From Methanobrevibacter sp. (lineage in GTDB: Archaea; Methanobacteriota; Methanobacteria; Methanobacteriales; Methanobacteriaceae), in assembly GCA_017652345.1 (NCBI GenBank), contig JAGCBE010000232.1, positions 1 to 9,197 of the forward strand: DNA of 9,197 nucleotides, written 5' to 3'. Shown here piece after piece: positions 7,636 to 9,197 of this stretch (its first letter is position 1; each line of letters starts with the position of its first letter). A program made the position numbers and the translations under genes. A model generated the notes under the pieces. That model had not been told where the DNA came from, made no database searches, and saw only the letters and a program-made list of their open reading frames with translations.

Positions 7636-7674
7636 GTGTAGTTACTACACTACCTTTATGTGTATTTAGTACAC
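7636..7674. promoter_or_regulatory. Two GTGTA-N5-TACAC palindromes (operator candidates 1 and 2)
   Basis: GTGTAGTTACTACAC (7636-7650) and GTGTATTTAGTACAC (7660-7674) start 24 bases apart. The second extends to ATGTGTA/TACACAT, 7-base arms. They share the same arms and spacer length as the site at 7941-7955. They lie about 47 to 85 bases before a clear TATA box at 7721. A dimeric DNA-binding protein is the natural reader; the HTH-ferredoxin protein downstream is a candidate. Confidence 0.7.
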
Positions 7675-7710
7675 ATTTTTTTGTTTGACCTAAAAATTTT
7701 AAAAATTTTA

Positions 7711-7728
7711 AAAAATTCGATATAAATA
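7711..7728 (+). promoter_or_regulatory. Candidate distal promoter for the fwd operon
   Basis: TATAAATA at 7721-7728, preceded by the A-rich AAAAATTCGA, is a good archaeal TATA box. A start near 7750 would leave a leader of about 290 bases before the ATG at 8045. No gene starts between. It may be an alternative promoter, or the promoter of a non-coding RNA. Confidence 0.4.
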
Positions 7729-7795
7729 AACTTACATATTGGAGATATAATTTAGCTATTTTATGTTAAATTTTGACAATTTTTATTTTATTTAA

Positions 7796-7920
7796 ATTAG
7801 TTTAAATTTAATAATTCAATTCAAAAATAATTATTTTAGTAAAAAAATAGATATTTATCTTTATATATTAGTTTAAATAATTAAATATTTGTAATTTTTA
7901 AAACTAATTGTTTTAGTAAA
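7796..7920 (+). repeat. Imperfect AT-rich direct repeat
   Basis: ATTAGTTTAAAT at 7796-7807 recurs at 7867-7878, and TTTTAGTAAA at 7834-7843 recurs at 7911-7920, offsets of 71 and 77. The bases between are similar but diverged. It may be an old duplication of about 70-77 bp; low complexity makes this uncertain. Confidence 0.35.
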
Positions 7921-7940
7921 TTATCAATATTTTTATAAAT

Positions 7941-7955
7941 GTGTAAATAATACAC
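7941..7955. promoter_or_regulatory. GTGTA-N5-TACAC palindrome at the proximal promoter (operator candidate 3)
   Basis: GTGTAAATAATACAC has the same arms and spacing as the sites at 7636-7650 and 7660-7674. It ends only about five bases before the TATA box at 7961, where TFB would bind, so occupancy should interfere with, or possibly assist, initiation. A partial copy, TGTACACAT (8027-8035), lies just before the ribosome site. Confidence 0.65.
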
Positions 7956-7958
7956 AGT

Positions 7959-7979
7959 GATATATAAGTCTTCCGACTT
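7959..7979 (+). promoter_or_regulatory. Probable proximal promoter of the fwd operon
   Basis: GATATATAAG (7959-7968) fits an archaeal TATA box, with a start expected near 7990 and a leader of about 55 bases. AAGTC-TTCC-GACTT (7966-7979) forms a small hairpin overlapping the box. GGTGA at 8036-8040 is the ribosome site of the following gene. Confidence 0.5.
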
Positions 7980-8044
7980 GAGTCTAAGTATGTACCTTTT
8001 ATAAGTATATATAATATATATTATAATGTACACATGGTGAATTT

Positions 8045-8503
8045 ATGCCAAAACATATAGTATCTGGACTAAAATATTTAGAAAGTGTTGAGTTGAGAAA
8101 AAGAGGTTTGTCCCAAAAGGAGATTTCATCTCAAATTGGTGTTGACAGATCAACTATTTCTCACTACTTAAATGGTAGAAACATATCAATGGATTCTATC
8201 GAACTTGCTAAAACTATTTTAGAGTTAAGTCCTAAGGATTTTATATTAATAACAAAAGTTTTATTTGGAGATTATAAAGAAATTCGTCAAATCGTGACTA
8301 TTTTTAATATGAATCATTATGACCCACAGATAAATGACGGATGTATTGGTTGTGGATTGTGTATAGATTTGTGTGTAGTGAAATCTATTAGTTTAGATTC
8401 ACTTAAAGCAAAGATAAACCCCCGTTATTGTTGTGGCTGTCTTATGTGTGTTGAGAACTGCCCAACAAACTCAATTGAAATTTTGGAGGTAAAAAATGGT
8501 TAA
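8045..8503 (+). CDS. fwdH: HTH-ferredoxin fusion protein, FwdH-like
   Basis: A 152-residue two-part protein. Residues about 14-45 form a helix-turn-helix ([28 protein letters not shown]), with the recognition helix at [10 protein letters not shown] helical linker follows (about 50-90). The C-terminal half is a two-cluster ferredoxin: Cys100, 103, 106, 110 and Cys129, 132, 135, 139. The first set ends CVV where CP is usual; the second ends CP. Methanothermobacter's tungsten enzyme operon is described as fwdHFGDACB, with a small ferredoxin-like FwdH before FwdF; position and size fit that name, but I could not compare sequences. The DNA-binding half suggests a redox-, iron- or electron-supply-sensing regulator, perhaps of its own operon through the upstream GTGTA-N5-TACAC sites; this is inference. 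The ATG at 8045 has GGTGA five bases before it. Its end overlaps fwdF by 8 bp, implying co-transcription and coupled translation. Confidence 0.85.
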   Translation: MPKHIVSGLKYLESVELRKRGLSQKEISSQIGVDRSTISHYLNGRNISMDSIELAKTILELSPKDFILITKVLFGDYKEIRQIVTIFNMNHYDPQINDGCIGCGLCIDLCVVKSISLDSLKAKINPRYCCGCLMCVENCPTNSIEILEVKNG

Positions 8504-9197
8504 CGTTAAAGAAATTGAAGGCAAAGACTTCAATATAAAAAGATCAGCAGAAGAAGACAGAATTTTGTCTTTCAAAGATCACGTTTGTATTGGTTGCGGC
8601 CTTTGTGAAGCAACTTGTCCTGTAGAAGCTATTTGTCTCGATGAAGTAGCTCCTATTGAACGTAAATACACAGAAACCTATTTCAGTGGTCATGAAAAGA
8701 TTGCACAAAATTACGCTCTTTTCAAAAACGACAATGAAGTTAAAGCAAAATTATGCATTGCTGAAGACAAATGTGTTCTCTGTGGTATGTGTAGTGGAGT
8801 ATGTCCAGCAGGTGCATTAGACCTCACTATTGGTGGCGTCTCTATTAAAGAAAATGAAGCTTACCCAACTCTCATCGCATCAGCGGAAATCGATGAAGAT
8901 AAATGTTTATTCTGTAAAAAATGTGAAGCAGCATGTCCTAGAGCTTCCATTACTATTGACAGAACTTTACCTAACAGAGCTGACTTAGTCACTGGTGAAA
9001 TCGAAGTATGTGAAGATGAATGTATTTACTGTGGCGCTTGTGCTGAATTATGTCCAGCAGAAGCTATTGTAGTAGACAAAACCACCGGTGAAGAAAGCAT
9101 TGTTATTGACAAAGAAAAATGTGTATACTGTCTCGTATGTAAAAAAGCATGTCCTGTTAACGCTATTAAAGCAGTATGTAGATCCTGTTCCTACGGT
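8496..9197 (+). CDS. fwdF: Formylmethanofuran dehydrogenase polyferredoxin FwdF (partial)
   Basis: The first 234 residues of a polyferredoxin; the frame is open to the window end. Five complete C-x2-C-x2-C-x3-CP motifs are seen at Cys31/34/37/41, 93/96/99/103, 137/140/143/147, 176/179/182/186 and 209/212/215/219, with Cys228 and Cys231 close to the edge. Additional cysteines occur at 47, 87 and 172. FwdF of Methanothermobacter is about 350 residues with eight such motifs, so roughly 115 residues should lie beyond the window. The protein carries electrons to the Fwd catalytic core, which reduces CO2 to formylmethanofuran, the first step of methanogenesis. The ATG at 8496 has a strong GGAGGT (8485-8490) and overlaps the upstream stop by 8 bp. 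C-ending codons indicate high expression, unlike the gene before it. An F-type name over another polyferredoxin is favoured by the gene order. Confidence 0.88.
   Translation, partial: MVNVKEIEGKDFNIKRSAEEDRILSFKDHVCIGCGLCEATCPVEAICLDEVAPIERKYTETYFSGHEKIAQNYALFKNDNEVKAKLCIAEDKCVLCGMCSGVCPAGALDLTIGGVSIKENEAYPTLIASAEIDEDKCLFCKKCEAACPRASITIDRTLPNRADLVTGEIEVCEDECIYCGACAELCPAEAIVVDKTTGEESIVIDKEKCVYCLVCKKACPVNAIKAVCRSCSYG

Noticed and set aside
7763..7795. Ten-codon leader peptide in the fwd upstream gap
   Set aside because: The ATG has no ribosome site at a useful distance and such short frames are expected by chance.

Overview
This window looks like chromosomal DNA from an AT-rich, hydrogen/formate-using methanogen of the Methanobacteriales. 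Methanobrevibacter-like is my best guess, by inference only. The reasons are a formate uptake and oxidation set of archaeal type (fdhC, fdhA, F420-type fdhB), the start of a formylmethanofuran dehydrogenase operon (fwdH-like then fwdF), archaeal TATA boxes, GGTGA/GGAGG ribosome sites and long, very AT-rich gaps. Every convincing gene is on the + strand; I saw no RNA gene, mobile-element gene or CRISPR array.

Layout. 1-333: AT-rich upstream region with a promoter and a palindrome at the fdhC start region. 334-1155: fdhC, formate channel. 1156-1735: a 580-bp gap with two striking parts, a run of six small hairpins (1177-1424) and a 72-bp tandem duplication carrying four copies of GACACAATTCACAATA just before fdhA. 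1736-3787 and 3810-5054: fdhA and fdhB, an operon with a 22-bp gap. 5055-5508: a terminator and two long AT-rich inverted repeats. 5509-6216: mobB with an extra C-terminal domain. 6287-6472: a 61-residue protein that is a free-standing copy of that extra domain. 6542-7474: moaA-like radical SAM gene. 7475-8044: a 570-bp gap with three GTGTA-N5-TACAC palindromes and two candidate promoters. 8045-8503: a helix-turn-helix plus two-cluster ferredoxin protein (fwdH position). 8496-9197: fwdF polyferredoxin, cut by the window end.

How it fits together. FdhC brings in formate; FdhAB oxidises it to CO2 and reduces F420. FdhA and the Fwd/Fmd catalytic subunits both need a molybdopterin-dinucleotide cofactor holding Mo or W. 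MoaA makes the first pterin intermediate and MobB is linked to the dinucleotide step. The window therefore joins formate use, cofactor supply and the first step of CO2 reduction. FdhC, fdhA, fdhB and fwdF favour C-ending codons for Asn, Asp, Phe, Tyr and His, as expected of highly expressed genes; mobB, the 61-residue gene, moaA and the HTH-ferredoxin gene do so much less.

The items most worth following are the repeated operator-like arrays before fdhA and before the HTH-ferredoxin/fwd operon, the HTH-ferredoxin fusion itself, and the duplicated small domain of MobB.
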